DNA of 64,000 bases from Flammula alnicola (lineage: Eukaryota > Basidiomycota > Agaricomycetes > Agaricales > Strophariaceae), in contig JADNRV010000001.1 of assembly GCA_015499995.1 (NCBI GenBank), forward strand, positions 1,426,001 through 1,490,000, written 5' to 3'. Shown piece after piece: positions 1-12,391 of this stretch (its first letter is position 1; each line of letters begins with the position of its first letter). Below the pieces are notes generated by a model. It had not been told where the DNA came from and made no database searches. It worked only from the letters and a program-made list of their open reading frames with translations. A program made the translations under genes and the position numbers.

Positions 1-100
1 ATGCTTACGTTGTTGCATCGAGTAACTTTCTGCGTAACCAGTCTATCTTTCATTTCGTCCACCCATCGACCCTCGTTGAATATCAGACAGCGCGGCTGAG

Positions 101-3100
101 ATGCGTCTGGTTCGACCCCTCCTTCTCTCTCTGACCTTCCTCGCGTCCTATGTGTCTGCGGAGGATGCTGGCTCAACTGGTGAGGCCCCCAACATGAAGC
201 ACAATTATCAAGTGAGTTGCATCGTCGTTCATGATATATAATGAGGTGCTCATCCCCGAATCTCCTTCAGAGTGACGTAGCGCGTCTACGAAAGATTGTC
301 ATTAATAGGTAATAAATACGAACTTTCTACCACTGATGTCAATGAAGTACTGAATCAACGTGTCTATTGAACAGTCTTTACTCTCACCAGTGAGTTTTCC
401 CCGACTCTTCCTGTCCGTTGAAACTTGAATTGACATGACAAACCAGGGAAATCTTCCTTCGAGAGTTACTCTCGAATGCCAATGATGCATTGGAGAAGTT
501 GCGACTCACAGCGTTAACGGACAAGAGTATTTGGGATGGATCGGATCCTCTCAATATCACTATCAAAGCTGTGCCAGACGAGGATGGTAAGAATGGGCGT
601 TTGATTATTTCAGGTAGGATACTTCCGATCCTATATTACTTGAGTGAGGATTTTAATGCATTGAATTGGAAAGATACGGGAATTGGTATGTCTCCTGAGG
701 AGCTCACCACCAATCTGGTACGTCTTTTCTCTTACTCCTGCTTGGAATTCTCTTACTAAAACCATGCCGCTGTATTTAGGGTACCCTAGCGAAATCCGGA
801 ACGTCTGATTTCCTCGCAAAGGCTGAAGGGTCAGACGGAACTGCGACAGGGAACTTGATTGGCGCCTTCGGACTTGGTTTCTACAGCAGTTTCCTCGTCG
901 CTGACCGCGTCCAGGTCGCGTCCATCCCGCCAAAGTCCGCCAAAAATCCCAACCCAGTCCAACATATCTTCGCCTCTTCCGCCGACGATAGTACTTTCGA
1001 TGTCTATCCAGATCCACGGGGGAACACACTTGGCAGAGGGACAGAGATTACTTTGTTCTTGAAGCCCGACGCCCAGGGATATGCTGACACCGCAACGCTC
1101 TCGGGCCTTGTGTATGTGTTCTTTTTTTTTTTTTGCCGAATCTTATTGTCACTAATGAAATTTACAGGCACAAACATTCGGCCTTTTCATCCTCATTCCC
1201 CATCTATCTTTTCGAAAGATGGACTGAAGAGGTTCCTGATGAGAGTGCCGTTGAAGAGGTTCCCGCTGAAGAGACTCCGGCCACTTCTAGCGAGACCGAA
1301 AAAGCTCCAGAGGCCTCTGAGTCGCCCGCATCAGAGGTAGATGAGGATGAGGCGACAGTTGAAGATGTCACGAAAGAAGAAGAAACCAAGCCTGATGTCG
1401 AGCTACCTCCCCAAAAAATGGTGAACGTCACCAAAGAACAGTGGTCTCGCCTCAACTCGCAACCTCCTCTTTGGGCCAGGGACCCCAAGAACATCACAGA
1501 GGGTTCGTCGTCATTGGATTATATCCCAGACGCACTTTGCTGATCTGATGGTTTGTAGATGAATACAGATTGTTCTACACATCGTTCTTCAAGGACTTCA
1601 CGGCACCTTTGGCGTGGCATCATTTCTCCGGCGATGCAGGTTCTGGCGTGGCTTTCAAAGCCCTTCTGTTCTTCCCTTCGAAACTGTATGTCTGAGAGAG
1701 TTTTCTTCCGGATTTGGTCAGGGCTAACGGTGACACAGGAGCGAGGATTACTGGCAAAAACCCTTGGAGTACAAATCAAAGGACGTCAAGTTGATGGTCA
1801 AGCGCGTCTTCATCACGTCTGATCTTGGCGACGATAGTCTGCCGCAATGGGCGACCTGGGTGAAGGTTGTTGTGGATGGTAAGCTCCCGTTAGGCGTGTT
1901 TCGGCTGTCACTAAACAAGTTACTTTTAGCTGAGGATCTTCCGCTCAACGTCTCTCGCGAAACTCTCCAATCCAACCGATTCTTGAAGCAACTTAAACAG
2001 ATCATTCTCAAGCGCATGATCCAACTTTTCGCCAAGATTTCAGAAGGCGACGACAAAGAGAAGTTTGACAAGATGCAAGAGACGTTTGGATCGGTCTTCA
2101 AGTTGGGTGCTGTTGAAGATCATAAGAACCGCGAAAAGCTGGCATCTTTGGCCCGTTTTACTACGAACCAGAGGAACAACACATCCTTTGACATGGTATA
2201 CATCTAGACATTTTTGAAGTATCGATGATGTGACACTGACACCTATCTTGCAGTATCTCGAAAACAAGAAGAAGGGTCAGAAGCAGATTTTCTATCTCGC
2301 TGAAATGGGAAAGAAACCCGAGGACCTGGCGCAGAGCGTTTTCATTGAGAAACTCCACGCTCGTGGATACGAGGTCCTTCTCCTCACTGAACCATTGGAT
2401 GAAATTCTTTTGGGAAACCTTCGTGAATGGAAGTGAGTAGAGCTAGCGAAAGATTATTATTTTTGCTCTGGGCGGTTGCTTAATACAATTCAAAGGAACG
2501 TGCCTTTCCAAGACGTCGCAAAGGCGGGGCTCAAGTTTGGTGATGAAGGTATGCAGGCATATTTCATTTGGCTTTCCCTCCAATAATGTGCTTTCTGTAG
2601 ATCTTGATCCTGAAGAAGAGAAGGCACAGCAGAAAGAGCTGGAAGAGAAATACAAGCCACTCATCGAGTGGCTGAAGAAGGAAGCGGGCGACGCTGTACG
2701 GGATGGTAAGAAAAGCCTGCGCTTTAGTTCGGGAGAAGACGCTGATACCTTTCTTGAAAGTTGTCCTTTCGAACCGTCTTGTGAAGAGCCCCTGCGCCAT
2801 TGTTGCGGACCAATTTGGATATACTGCGAACGTGCAAAAGATGATGAGTGAGTAACATTCTTATCATCTCCGGGCTCCATAATGAACAAAGATACTAGGT
2901 GCTTCGAACGCTAAAGGCAACAGAGGCGGAATTATGCACGACTACGCCGTGAAGGCTAAACAGCTGGAGATCAACCCGCGCTCTCCTCTGATTGAGGGTC
3001 TGTTGCGCCGTGTGAAGGATCTTCCGACCGATGAAGACGAACAGGATGTGGAAGCGGAAGATGAACTCAGAGAAGTGACCTCGATTTTGATAGATGGCGC

Positions 3101-3491
3101 ACTTGTCCGGTCTGGATTTGAGGTGCCGGACAGTAACAGGTCAGAATACCTCGTAAATTGAAGCTCAAGATCGTGACCATTTTGTTTTAGGTTCTTCACA
3201 CGGGTTGACAGGGTACTGAGGAGGTCGTTGGGAGTCTCTGAGACGGCCACCGTGGACGAGACCGTGAAGCCTGCGCCTCCTGTCGAATCTGACCTTCCAG
3301 AGCCTGTGATCAAGGCTGAAGAAGACGATGGCAGGGCTCGTGTGATTCTGCCGGATGAATTGAAAGACCAAGTAAGTTGTTGATATTTCTCCGAGTGTGC
3401 ATTTTTATTTAGAACTGTGTTAAAGATCTCGCTTGAGATGGAAGAGATTGATGAGGACGGGAATGTGGTAGTTCCACACGATGAGCTGTAG
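101..3491 (+). CDS. GRP94: ER-lumenal Hsp90 chaperone (GRP94/endoplasmin type)
   Basis: ATP-dependent chaperone of the endoplasmic reticulum. The start at 101 opens with a hydrophobic signal peptide (MRLVRPLLLSLTFLASYVSA). The spliced protein shows the Hsp90 signatures: LRELLSNANDALEKL, DTGIGMSPEEL, a glycine-rich GAFGLGFYSSF lid and GRGTEITLF, then an acidic charged linker (Glu/Ala/Ser-rich, about 1,230-1,400), the middle domain (NVSRETLQSN) and the C-terminal dimerisation part. The last four codons before TAG at 3489 are H-D-E-L, the ER-retrieval signal, which separates it from cytosolic Hsp90 (MEEVD end). About ten introns of roughly 50-65 nt interrupt it. One exon, 375-389, is only 15 nt long and completes the SLYSHQEIFL motif. 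The gene converges on the uS7m gene. From general knowledge, GRP94 is absent from budding yeast but kept in some basidiomycetes. Assignment is secure; some internal splice sites are inferred. Confidence 0.95.
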
Positions 3492-3610
3492 CGTACTTTG
3501 TGTGGCCTATACCCCAATTAGTGATCAGTTTATATAATAAACATTGGTCCAGAGCTACTCATAAGGAATTATGGTTGAAACTGTACTTTTCCATTAAGAA
3601 ATATAATAGC

Positions 3611-4323
3611 TCAACCCCTTCTCGACAATAGACCCCTGAAAAAAGCAGAAGTTATGAAACGGATGTACTCTGTAACGAGGAAAAAAGACACACCTATTGA
3701 CCATGGCTTCCTTGTGCATTTTATCTTTGTTTTCTAGCGCCGAGCTCGTGCCCTTGAGGACTGCGATCATTTCCCGGGCCAATCTCTCTTCCAACTTCTT
3801 TCCCGGTGAGCTCTTCTTTTCGGCTGCCTCACGAATCCACAGGATCCCCAAATGGGTTCTCTGTCTCTCACTGAGCGCCATGGGGACGAGGGTGGCCTTC
3901 CCTCCTCGTTGCTTCTGCCTGCGACACCTGACGGAAGGTGAGGCGGCCAGGATGGCATGCTCGACGATTGGCATTGGCGGACTCCGTGTCATGGCGTGGA
4001 TATGCAGCAGCATTTGGGAGGTCACCTTCGCGGCCTGGGCATACAGGCCGTGTCGCATAATCATGGTGGTGAGAAAATGCAGCATGGGTGATTCCGGGGT
4101 GGTACATGGTGGTGCATCATGTCGAGATTCGGGGGTGGTGGTGTAGAAATTGCTGTGGTTTCCTTCGCGGCGGTAAATGGGTCATCCAGGTCGAAAACGC
4201 CCATGGCTTCGTGCAGGGTTCCTTGTCCTGGTCAGAGACATTTTTTGTAGTAATTGGGCGCGCATATCTCGGGGAAAGTCGCGGTAGGGCGCGACTCGGT
4301 GCCTGTCGCAGCGACGAGAGCAT
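3611..4323 (-). CDS. RSM7: Mitochondrial small-subunit ribosomal protein uS7m
   Basis: Protein of the mitochondrial 37S ribosomal subunit that binds the 3' domain of the small rRNA. The central exon (4085 downwards) reads MLHFLTTMIMRHGL, then PPMPIVEHAIL, RGGKATLVPMALSERQRTHLG and LAREMIAVLKGTSSALENK, followed by HKEAMVNR. These are the ordered motifs of the S7 family. A short last intron (donor GTGTGTC, acceptor TTTTTTCAG) leads to a terminal exon ending NRGLLSRRG with stop at 3611-3613. The start at ATG 4323 gives MLSSLRQAPSRALPRLSPRY, a basic, Ser/Leu-rich mitochondrial presequence. Between the presequence and the core the reading frame changes twice (near 4,200-4,220 and 4,100) with no adequate intron. 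Either single-base errors or decay are present. It lies 112 bp from the divergent gene at 4436. Confidence 0.8.
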
Positions 4324-4435
4324 CGTTGGGCAAGTTGTAGTCTGAGGTGTAGTGTGGGCCAAATAGTGATCAGCTTATGTAATCAGAGACTACTTAGTGT
4401 CTCCATTTCCCCTCAATCCCTCCTTGTCGGTTTCT

Positions 4436-7368
4436 ATGTCTACCCCTGCTGCATTTTCTCGTCTTCAGTTGGCGGCTGCCTTGCTAGGTATGTGAAATCA
4501 TTGACTACCACACAACTGTCTACGAGCACATCCTCGTCTAGAGTATGACAACGATCCTGACAATCCCGACGCCCCATACCGATCTGCTCAGGAAAGTGCA
4601 ATCTTTGCCCATTTGCGTCGTAACCCAGCAGCCCGCCCAGAACTTGCCCCGCGGAAGAGCGATTACCTGGGCGTTTCCGTCCCCAGCGAGACAGGTAGCC
4701 TTGGTGGCAGAGAGTCCGCCCTTGACACTAGACGTTCCAGAGGCTCTAAGGGCTCGATAGATGCTTTGCGCAATCCTTTCGGAGCCGACAATACTTCAGA
4801 ATCTGAAGCCCACGATGAGGGGGAAGCGGAAGGACTAGAGGTTGACCTTGCATCCTGGGGACTCGACGCATTCATACCCAAAGATAAAAAGTCCGCCAAA
4901 GCCAGGGGGAAACAGCCCGCACCGGCTGTAGGCTCAACTCGCTCTCGTTTACCATCCACTAACCACGACTCCTCCTTGACCTCTCCCCGCCGTGGTTTCA
5001 TTACCTCAAAGTCAGTCAGTCTTGGTGGCGATATTGAAGCAAACGAGTTGCTGGCAATGGATGAACGACGTCGGTCCTTTGGTTCTCCCTTAGATTTGGT
5101 CGGTATGGAGCCATCTGGCGTCCCTTTCCATCATCGCCGTCGAACAACTTCGCAGGCCTCTCTAACGCCTTCTCAACCGACATTGGTGCCATTTCCAAGT
5201 GCCTCGATCCGCTCTCCTTCGCCTGGCATCGAACAAACGTATAGAGAGCCGACAGCCCGTGCCCACGACCGGACGTACTCAACCGCTAGCATGAATTCAA
5301 GATTTATGCTCGACGAGGGTAGAGATGGCCTCGAAGATCGACAGCGCACGTTCTCAAATGACACGTTGGGAATGCCTAGACCATTAGAGGATAACCCGTT
5401 CGCCATTCAAAATCCGTCCCACATCTCACGCTTTGACCCCAAAGCAGTCTCAAGAGCGCGCTCTTACTCAAATGCAACAATGGGTTCAAGATTAATGCCG
5501 GAGAATGACAACTCTTCCGTCATTACTGGAGATCCGTATGCCAGAGAACGTCGTTACTCGACGACGCTGGACCTGTTAAGACCCAAAGTTCTCGTAATGC
5601 CGAGTCCGTTGCAACCTGTCGCGACTCAGTCCGCTGTAGAACCAATCCAGAACGTGCGAGATGGGTTTGAACTATCAGCCGATGGCCCTCCTTTGCCCCC
5701 AGGTGCTCGTACATCCAGACGACTATCTTCTTCCATGTCCATCCTCGAAGCAGGCGCAGCTAAAGGCCTAATTGCTTCAAACTCCTTTATACCCAATCCT
5801 CTCATGGATTTATCCTCTCCCAGAAGACATTCCGTAGCACTCTATCCGTTCCGGGTCAGTCTACGTACTACGTAGATTTAGCAAATACCCTACCTCGAGC
5901 AACGGAAGAAGGAGAACAAGCAATATTGGATCCGTCTAGGAAAGAGGAAACTTTGCAAATTCCTGCTGCCGTTGATCAAAATTCCAAAGCATCGCGTCCG
6001 GCTGGCAAATTATATGGGAAGTGTCTTATCGATGACCTTGAGAGCCGTAAAGCTCACATGCGGAGCAAGCAACGGTGCCGACTATTTTTCCTCATTTCTT
6101 TTTAGCTTACTGACCTTTCAATCCAGTGTTTTCACAGGAGATCAAAGGCCATCGATGATGGCTCGCGCTTCATCGCACCGTGTCAGCACTCTCATCGACC
6201 CAGCAACGCTAATGACGCGGCCAACAAACCAGCGATCGAGCTCATATGGTTCTCAAAATCCACAACAAACTTTGGCGCGTCATCCGTCGGTCACGATTAA
6301 GCCTCTCATTACTTTCGACGGCGAGCAGGACAAGCCGTTGCAACCAGCTCCAACAGCAAATCGATTACCGGAAACGCGTTCCGTTTTCGGAGTTGATACA
6401 ATATGGCAGCGGGAAATGGTGAAGCTCAAGGAAATACAAGCCGTGGAAGCGAAAGAGAATGAAGAGAAGCGAAAGAGAGAGGAAGAAGCGGAGAGGAAGA
6501 AGCAAGAAAAGAAAAGCAAACGAAAAAAAGGCAAACAAAAGACAGAGGAAGAGAGTGTGCACATTGATCTTCCTCGTGTCTCTGCTGAACCTCCTATGCT
6601 GCCTGACATCCAACGCGCCTCAAGACGGGTACCTCCAAAGCCTTCTGACTCGGATATCAGCTCCGAGAGTGGTGACGAGGAGGCTCCGTTTGCTGCAAAC
6701 GAGCAGGGCTCGGTGGTGTGGCAGTCCTCGGACGAAGAAGATGCTGGACCTCGACGCACCACGGGCGTCGGTCCACGATACCCAACGCAGACAAGAAAGT
6801 TTGCTCCGCGCACTGAAGACGACGATAGCGAAGAGGACCTGCCCCTTGCGGCCACTATCAACAAAGCTCGCGCCAAGCTATCAAGTTCAAGAACCTATCC
6901 TCCAGATTCTGAAGACGAAGACGAACCCTTGTCGCGCATTATTCTGAAAGCGAAATCGACAAAGGCTCTGTCTTTGAAGTCCAGGAAAGACGACGAGGAT
7001 GATGACCAACCTCTTGGTTTGCGAGCTTCTAGGATTCCCTTGAAACCCGTCGCTGGAGATGACGAAGACGACATGCCACTGGCTTTCCACCCTGAACAAC
7101 AGCGTAGAACCCAATACCAAATGTTGGCTCAGCAGCAACAACAACAGCAGCAGATGATGATGCAAGCGCAGCTGCAGAGCAACATGCTCATGAATTCGTC
7201 TATGATGGGACCCAGCTACTATGGCCCGCCGATGATGAACCCTATGGCTATGATGCAGATGCAAGTGCCATGCCCATCCCTTCGCCTCCTCCAATACATG
7301 ATGAAGCCAAGTTTGGTAGAGTTGATCGCTGGAGAAGGGACGTCGTTGTCGAAGGCGAGAACTTCTAA
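4436..7368 (+). CDS. Ser-rich, charged protein of unknown function
   Basis: I do not recognise the family. The first exon encodes MSTPAAFSRLQLAAALL; a 54-nt intron (4488-4541) joins it to EYDNDPDNPDAPYRSAQES. A long Ser/Arg-rich low-complexity stretch follows (RRYSTTLDLL, TFSNDTLGMPRPLEDNPF), then an intron at 6075-6126, a strongly charged coiled-coil-like Lys/Glu/Arg block (about 6,400-6,560), acidic Ser-Asp/Glu clusters and a Gln/Met-rich tail (about 7,120-7,280). The probable true C terminus is read in a shifted frame as DEAKFGRVDRWRRDVVVEG and stops at 7366-7368. Two frame changes (near 5,820-5,870 and 7,270) are not explained by introns. No membrane segment or signal peptide is visible. 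The composition suggests a largely disordered cytoplasmic or nuclear protein with phosphorylatable Ser clusters. Confidence 0.7.
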
Positions 7369-7671
7369 AATATATTTTTTCTTCTTTTCTCTCTTTCTAT
7401 TCAAGGACCTTGGGATAGGATATCCGGCACCTCCAACTTCATATATGGACAGCAATGCCAAATAATAATCGCCCAGTACCATAATACCTAGTAAAATATC
7501 CATTTGGCTGTCTACCTCAGAATAGAGAATAGTCATCAACATGGACGGTGTCGGTGAAAGGGTCCATATGTACGAGTGTGCACAACGCGATACAGCAAGG
7601 TACGGACAATTAACAAGGGAAACAACATAACGACAAAAAGGCAGTGTCCTGTAATAAAGATACAATAGATG

Positions 7672-10600
7672 TCATGAAGGATTTGCGAGATATAGTTTGC
7701 GTCGTGGCACTGTGACGATGGATACATCCCGTCTTTCCATTTCCTCTTCGATGAGCCTCTGCCGTGTTTCTTCGTCAACTTCGTCGCCGTCATTTTCATC
7801 TGAAGCAACACTGAGAGGACTACCATGGTGCGATAAATCGTCGAGTTGTGTGGAAGCGCGGAAGGGAGGGCGATGATGCGCGTATGGACCTTGCGCAGAC
7901 TGGGGTATGGTGTCACTGTTAGAGTTCCGGAGGGTGGACGATACAGGGGTAGTGTACATCGACTTCCCACGGAGGCGCCATAGGGTCGCCGTTAACAGCG
8001 AGGATGCTGGACGCTTGTTCCAAGCGAGGATCAGCATGCAGCATAGTAAGCTAAAATCCAAACGAGGAATATAGCAAAAAGGGAACGCCGAGCTCGTAAC
8101 CACAATGCAGACAAGATTACTGCAGACAACCCAAGAATGGATCCTTGAATGACGATGTGGAAAACCATCAACCAGCCTGTTGGGTATTTAGTCATGGGGC
8201 CAAGTTCAGTAGGTGATCTCGGTTCGCCATTAGCGTCGGCGAAATATCGTGCATTGTGGGCTTGAGTTATTGCGTAATCGAGCTCGCCCTGGAAATGATC
8301 AGAATGTTATTGTTGAGAAATAAACATCAAGAACGAGACGCACTACTGCATTGAGTCTTCGTCTTCGTAGCAGCCAATCGATATCTCCCAGTCTTCTTGT
8401 TGAGGGAAGACGCTGAGGGCCTCCGGAAGGCTAGATGCTTGCCATGGGCCGCTAAGCTTGCGAGCTCTGTGCCCTCGGTTGAGGACTTCAAATCCTTTGT
8501 GAGGCGTGGGAGATGGGGCTGATTCGCTGGACATGCCTCCGTCATTGCTGGGACGCTGCAACGCCATGGACGTGTCCCACGACATGGCTCTGGGACGAGG
8601 AGAGGAAGGCGGTGTCGTATTTTGCAAGCTGGGCGTATGACTTTGAGGCTGCAAAGGGATGGACTCTAACTTTTCATTCGTTGCGATTGAGTTGGAAAGA
8701 CCGTTCTCGCTTCTCCGGCTTGACTGTCCCCAGAAATACTAAGACCAAAGCAGGCGAAGACAAGGTAAAGCAAAGGAACCACCGCGTAAAGGCAGAGGAA
8801 GAAGAGCAGGCCGACTATTCCATGAGCAGTTTTAAGGTGGAGGTTTCGTTTTGAGCTCGGAGAGGAGATCGTCGTAAAAGAGAGCACAAATCCGGCAATA
8901 CCGACGCATATGCGGCGATGCCTACTATTGTAGCCAGAGAAAGCAGGACGATATGTCGATTGGGTATCCATCCTTCTTCGAGAGTCATCTGCGTCCATCG
9001 GAAAAATAGAAAGACTGGCAATGAAATGACAAGGGACAAAGGCAGTAAAAGCTTGTGTGAAAAGGATGTATCGAATGAATGAGGAGCTTGCGGCGTTGGT
9101 GATATCGATCCGCTACTTGGAGGTGATGTAGTAGTACTACTAGGCGATGAAACGTGGGTGGGGCTGGGTTGGGAGACAAACGAAGCGCACTCGGTCAAGA
9201 AGTCGACACGGACACCTGAACCATCTGCGTTGATGCCAGTTTGGAGTTGACCATTTCCAAACCCAGGACTTGAAGCGGTGACGATGCCTGAGTACGCTCG
9301 AAGGAGCCAGACATCTGACAAGAAAGTGCCGTTGAGGTCTTGGCCCCCAAAAATCTAAGAATGTTTATTTATTATAGAATGCGCAAAAAGGGTTAAAATT
9401 TGACGCGACTTACAATGGTATCGGCGGAGTTGTTTCGAGAATCTCCCACAAGGGCTTGTGAAAATGAAATTGCGGTCGCGCCTTCCCGTGGTGATGGAAA
9501 CTGAACGGAAGAACCAGGATCGCCAGAGGGTATAGTTCTGGTCCATATTCCAGTGTTTATGTCCAAGATTGCCTGGAAATACTGAATGAAAAACAAAAGT
9601 AAACCAGACTTAATGATACGTACGACTTCTCCACGAGCAAGTCCGTCAGAATCCTGCCATAACGAGGCATTGAAGGTTCCAAGCATAACAAACACCTGGG
9701 AAGCAAAAGCCGTGAGAATCCATTGAGATTCGGAACCAAGACCGGCCCCACCCTGGGGGCAGGACACGATCCTGGAGATGCATTTGTTTGGCTCTGAACA
9801 TTGATGATAAAGGAATCTTGTTTTGCGCAGGTAGTATTTGACGTGGTCGGCGATATATTAGCATCGCAGCCTCCTGTGGCAACTATTTGTTGAAGTACGA
9901 CAGTGCCGGCTTGGTCTACTCTACCGGGCATATTGCCGATATTGACGTGGTCCCAACTCCCGCTGACGCTGTTGGGTAAATTGGAGGACAGTGTCCCCGA
10001 TAACTTGAGACTCCAAACATCGGAAAGAGAGTCAGCGGTGCTTCCGTCAAATCCTCCGGTTAGATAGAAAGTATTATTTGGTCCTGGTAAGATGGGGTCT
10101 GAGACGGGCGGTACACGAATGTCGATTCCACCAGATGCACCCCATCGAGCAGATGGGCCTCCAGATGACAGCGCAACTTGGGACCAAAATTGGTTAATGA
10201 AGTCGTATTCCTGTAGCAACATTATGAGTGAGATTTAGGGTTGAAAAACAAAAGGTGTTACCCAAACATCCGATAAAGCTTTGCCATCGGAACCTTTACC
10301 ACCAATTACAATGAATCCATGCCGACTGTTTACCGTCATCAGTATTCATTCACTGTATAGGATACAGCACTAACTTGCTTGCAGCGAAGTCACTTCCAGA
10401 TACAACTGCGCTTCTTGCAGGCGGGGTGCCTTTGAGAGTAGCCGGAGGTGATGGGGTGGACCATGATAAAGTTTGAAGGTTCAAGCTAAATTGCCCGGCC
10501 GGTCCATCAGATCGATATCAGAGCATACTATTACAGTGTTTACGCACAGAAAGGTTTGCGATTGCGGAAAACCACCCTCTGATATGCCTCCGAATATAAT

Positions 10601-10860
10601 GAGAGACCGGCTAGTGGAATGAAGTCAGGGGCGACGTGGATGCATGGTGTGATGACGAAGGTAACAAACCTGTTTTCGTCGTACCCGAGTGCAGCGTCTC
10701 TTAGAGGAGGTGGTCGTGTGGATCCTTGGAGAAGGTTAGAGAGGTTGATCCATTGGAGAGGTGGAACCGGGGTAGTCGTAGAAATGTTCTGGGCATGAAT
10801 AAGAAGTAAAGTATTGACCAAAAGAGAAAGGAGGAAAAAAAAGGAAAATCTAGAGGCCAT
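7672..10860 (-). CDS. Kelch-repeat protein with C-terminal multi-pass membrane domain
   Basis: Starts at ATG 10860 with a signal peptide (MASRFSFFFLLSLLVNTLLL). Spliced exons then give kelch-type blades: SLIIFGGISEGGFPQ, HGFIVIGGKGSDGKALSDVW, NTFYLTGGFDGSTADSLSDV, and IFGGQDLNGTFLSDVWLLRA. This is a probable extracytoplasmic beta-propeller. After a Ser/Pro/Thr-rich stalk (about 9,080-9,200) come several hydrophobic segments: LLLPLSLVISLPVFLFF, IVLLSLATIVGIAAYASV, LKTAHGIVGLLFFLCLYAVV and WLMVFHIVIQGSILGLSA. His residues in the helices recall cytochrome b561-type domains, but I cannot prove haem binding. The tail is acidic and cytosolic-looking (EETRQRLIEEEMERRD), with stop at 7672-7674. Many short introns; the exon structure between 7,900 and 8,110 is uncertain. 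It is divergent from the gene at 11110 (249 bp apart). Substrate and role unknown. Confidence 0.75.
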
Positions 10861-11109
10861 TCGTTCGACGAACAGTAAGGACAGTAGTCGAATCGTTCCT
10901 GCCGCGACTGCGGGGCGGATGTTGATGAGCTCGACGCTGCTCGACACACGCTTGCTTGTGCAAAGTCCAACAACGACCCAACAACAGCCAGCGTGAACAC
11001 TGGCTTCATCGGCCCGAAGAGCACGTGATCATACTAGCAGAACCTCCGAGTCCGCGGTTTGGACAAGTAGTAAGTAGTACTTACAACCAAAACTTGGACC
11101 ACAACCCTC

Positions 11110-12034
11110 ATGGAGACATCCAACAAGCGCGCACTCACAGAGGACCTACACGAGTCCCTGGTTGCCGCTGATAAATCGGCTCTGTCGTCGGGGTTAGTTT
11201 GTTGACCCATTATCTCCGTCCGGAAGTGACCCCTGGTCTCATTCATACAATGCTCTAGCACACCAGATGACCTCGTTCAACGCCTGCGTAGCGCTGCTTC
11301 ACGCGTCAGAAAGAGTAGGTTATCTTCACACTTGAAGTATAACATCTAAATGACGCGTTTGACGCGCTTTAGACGTGACCGAGGGCTATCGAACCACCCC
11401 TTCTTCCTTCTCGAAAGCCCAGTCGACAGGCTCAATATTTCGTTCAATGAACGACACAATGCAAGTCGTTCACCGTAACTTCTCGTCCTCATCTTTAAAC
11501 CAGGGCACATCCCGGAAAAGAGCTCGTTCCGTCACCGAGGGTGATCAACAAGACTCTATCTCCGAAGACTGCGAGATGCAAATGGATAATCAGGTCGAGT
11601 CTACCGGAACTCCTCCACCACGCGATATACCCGTTTTTATAGCCTCTCGGAAAATAAAGCCACTGCGCAGCTCGAGGCGTACCTTTCTGGAGGCTCGGTC
11701 TTTGCCTAATGGGTCGCTCTCATTTAAAGGGATGCCCAGGCTTCCGCCATGGTACCATCAACAGAAACTGTCGAAGAAAACGATTGGAGCCATGAAGATG
11801 CCTTTCAGCCTTTACATATGCCTTTTGAGCCCATGGTTTTTGATTGAGAATCAACAAGTAAGTGATTCCGTATATATCACAGAGATTGCTCTTTAAATTG
11901 GCAATTCTTATTATAATAGACCCTGGCTTCAGAAAGGTACTTGTGGACAACGTATTGTTTTAAGTAAGGACAATTTGTAATTATATAGAACTGTAAGCGA
12001 GTCTTTCATCAAAATCAATAACTTCCAAGACTGA
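11110..12034 (+). CDS. Hypothetical Ser-rich protein, several exons
   Basis: Family not recognised. ATG 11110 begins METSNKRALTEDLHESLVAA. Introns run from about 11,194 and 11,316, each roughly 60-70 nt, and join exons reading DDLVQRLRSAASRVRK and NVTEGYRTTPSSFSKAQSTG. A Ser/Asn-rich region carries a basic RKRAR patch that could be a nuclear localisation signal. Downstream the coding frame is ambiguous: two overlapping frames near 11,640-11,840 both look protein-like (LEAYLSGGSVFA; TVEENDWSHEDAFQPLHMPF), so one-base disruptions or unrecognised introns are likely. The last exons give IENQQTLASERTVSESFIKI and stop at 12032-12034. Expression from a shared upstream region with the kelch gene is plausible. 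Confidence 0.55.
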
Positions 12035-12391
12035 GCCTTTGTCTAGGTATGGAACGCTTTCTCCTTGGGCGGCTGTGGGTCCCGTTTCCCAGCTCTTTTG
12101 TGAAATTTCCCAAGTTCTCTTTGGGCCTGGTACTTCCGGGGTTTGAAATGCAAACATTGTGTGTCCGGCATCGAAACAGTCTATCTCGACCTTCACATGG
12201 TATGGAAGCTCCTTTGTTTACGCTGATGTGTTTTTTTTTGTCGATCTGACTTATCAGCCCGCAAGGACCTCCCGTTTGGGAGATTTATGTTTCCTGATGT
12301 GTGCTGTGCTGACTCGCTCCCTTATATAAATTGTCATCGTAGCACTCAGCCTCTGTCTTTACCATCTATCCTCCCAACTCCCATCGCGCAA
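12035..12391. other. Intergenic stretch
   Basis: No convincing gene. It holds open frames of up to about 70 codons on both strands without recognisable domains, plus an AT-rich TATATAAA-like box near 12,323, which could serve the zinc-finger gene that starts at about 12,392. Confidence 0.4.

Noticed and set aside
855..1340. Plus-strand frame of 161 codons within GRP94
   Set aside because: Its right half reads through an intron into the wrong frame; only its first part is the GRP94 exon.
6280..6876. Minus-strand frame of 198 codons, Ser/Phe/Leu-rich
   Set aside because: It is the antisense of the Lys/Glu-rich coding block of the Ser-rich gene; the hydrophobic stretch is an artefact.
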